This document shows, in pieces, positions 5,235-5,573 of a DNA stretch of 5,573 nt. The notes below the pieces were generated by a model. The model saw only the letters and a program-made list of their open reading frames with translations, did not search any database and was not told the origin of the DNA. The DNA lies in contig CAMBGW010000142.1 of the NCBI GenBank assembly GCA_945866245.1, positions 1 through 5,573 on the forward strand. The letters run 5' to 3'. Source of the DNA: Verrucomicrobia subdivision 6 bacterium. Its GTDB lineage: Bacteria > Verrucomicrobiota > Verrucomicrobiia > Methylacidiphilales > Verrucolacustridaceae. Each line of letters opens with the position of its first letter. The first letter of the stretch is position 1. The position numbers and the translations under genes are program-made.

Positions 5235-5573
5235 ATGAAATCGGCTGAAGTTAGAAAAGGGTACTTGGAGTTCTTCCGTGGGAAGAGCCACACGATCGTG
5301 CCCTCAGCCAGTTTGATGCCGACTTCACCGAATCTCCTCTTCACCAACGCGGGGATGAATCAGTTCGTTCCGATTTTTCTGGGTCAGGCCAAATTTCCAC
5401 ACTCGCCTGCCCGTGCGGCTGACACGCAAAAGTGCATCCGAGCGGGCGGAAAACATAACGATTTAGAGGATGTTGGCTTTGACACCTATCACCACACTTT
5501 TTTTGAGATGTTGGGGAACTGGTCGTTCGGGGATTACTTTAAAAAAGAGTCGATCGAATGGGCCTGGGAGCTT
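5235..5573 (+). CDS. alaS: alanyl-tRNA synthetase, N-terminal fragment (3' end outside window)
   Basis: 113 complete codons, open to the right edge. AlaS is a cytoplasmic class II aminoacyl-tRNA synthetase that activates alanine and attaches it to tRNA-Ala. The fragment covers the start of the catalytic domain: EVRKGYLEFF (5-14), SHTIVPSASLMP (18-29), motif 1 region SPNLLFTNAGMNQF (31-44), and the motif 2 region ADTQKCIRAGGKHNDLEDVG (62-81) with HHTFFEMLGNWSFGDYF (86-102). These are hallmark AlaS sequences and alignment begins at the first residues, so the ATG at 5235 fits the family start. The DTYHHTFFEM and GNWSFGDYFK wording is closer to eukaryotic and some verrucomicrobial/chlamydial forms than to E. 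coli (ARHHTFFEM, GNFSFGDYFK). There is no Shine-Dalgarno site at normal distance. The plus strand here is C-rich, opposite to dinG. Editing and C-Ala domains lie outside the window. Confidence 0.98.
   Translation, partial: MKSAEVRKGYLEFFRGKSHTIVPSASLMPTSPNLLFTNAGMNQFVPIFLGQAKFPHSPARAADTQKCIRAGGKHNDLEDVGFDTYHHTFFEMLGNWSFGDYFKKESIEWAWEL

Noticed and set aside
1..5573. tRNA, rRNA, CRISPR array, insertion sequence, toxin-antitoxin or defence genes
   Set aside because: No cloverleaf, no regularly spaced repeats, no transposase motifs or terminal repeats, and no small gene pairs were seen.

Overview
The window looks like an ordinary chromosomal housekeeping segment from a Gram-negative bacterium, most likely a member of the Verrucomicrobiota. 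That assignment is an inference. It rests on an AlaS N-terminus of the 'eukaryote-like' sequence type, an exported Mn-type superoxide dismutase, a helicase of the XPD/DinG type beside a PilT-like ATPase, and a lineage-specific-looking membrane protein. No mobile element, CRISPR array, tRNA or rRNA was found.

Layout from left to right: (1) positions 1-200, minus strand, the N-terminal 66 codons of a PilT-like type IV pilus ATPase that runs off the left edge; (2) a 56-base divergent spacer with a plausible sigma70-type promoter and a Shine-Dalgarno site facing right; (3) 257-2260, plus strand, a complete DinG/XPD-type iron-sulfur helicase of 667 aa; (4) 2297-4249, plus strand, 36 bases downstream, an unrecognised 650-aa envelope protein with a signal peptide, a charged helical stretch, two transmembrane helices, a large extracytoplasmic domain and a C-terminal OB-fold-like domain; (5) a 125-base convergent spacer with only a weak hairpin; (6) 4375-5082, minus strand, an exported Fe/Mn superoxide dismutase with a Tat-like signal and Mn-type specificity residues; (7) a 152-base divergent spacer with a perfect 9-bp inverted repeat and a purine-rich Shine-Dalgarno-like tract set unusually far from the next start; (8) 5235-5573, plus strand, the first 113 codons of alanyl-tRNA synthetase, running off the right edge.

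The genes do not form one obvious pathway: pilus motility, DNA repair/replication, envelope, oxidative defence and translation are each represented once. dinG and the 650-aa gene may be co-transcribed, since they share a strand, lie 36 bases apart and show no clear terminator between them. The other neighbours are divergent or convergent. The plus strand carries more G than C across genes on both strands, most strongly in dinG, while the start of alaS is C-rich. This suggests a replication-strand bias overridden in alaS by selected codon use.

I see no convincing new multi-gene system. The items most worth a second look are the 650-aa envelope protein, the perfect palindrome and leader upstream of alaS, and the atypical C-terminus of the exported superoxide dismutase.
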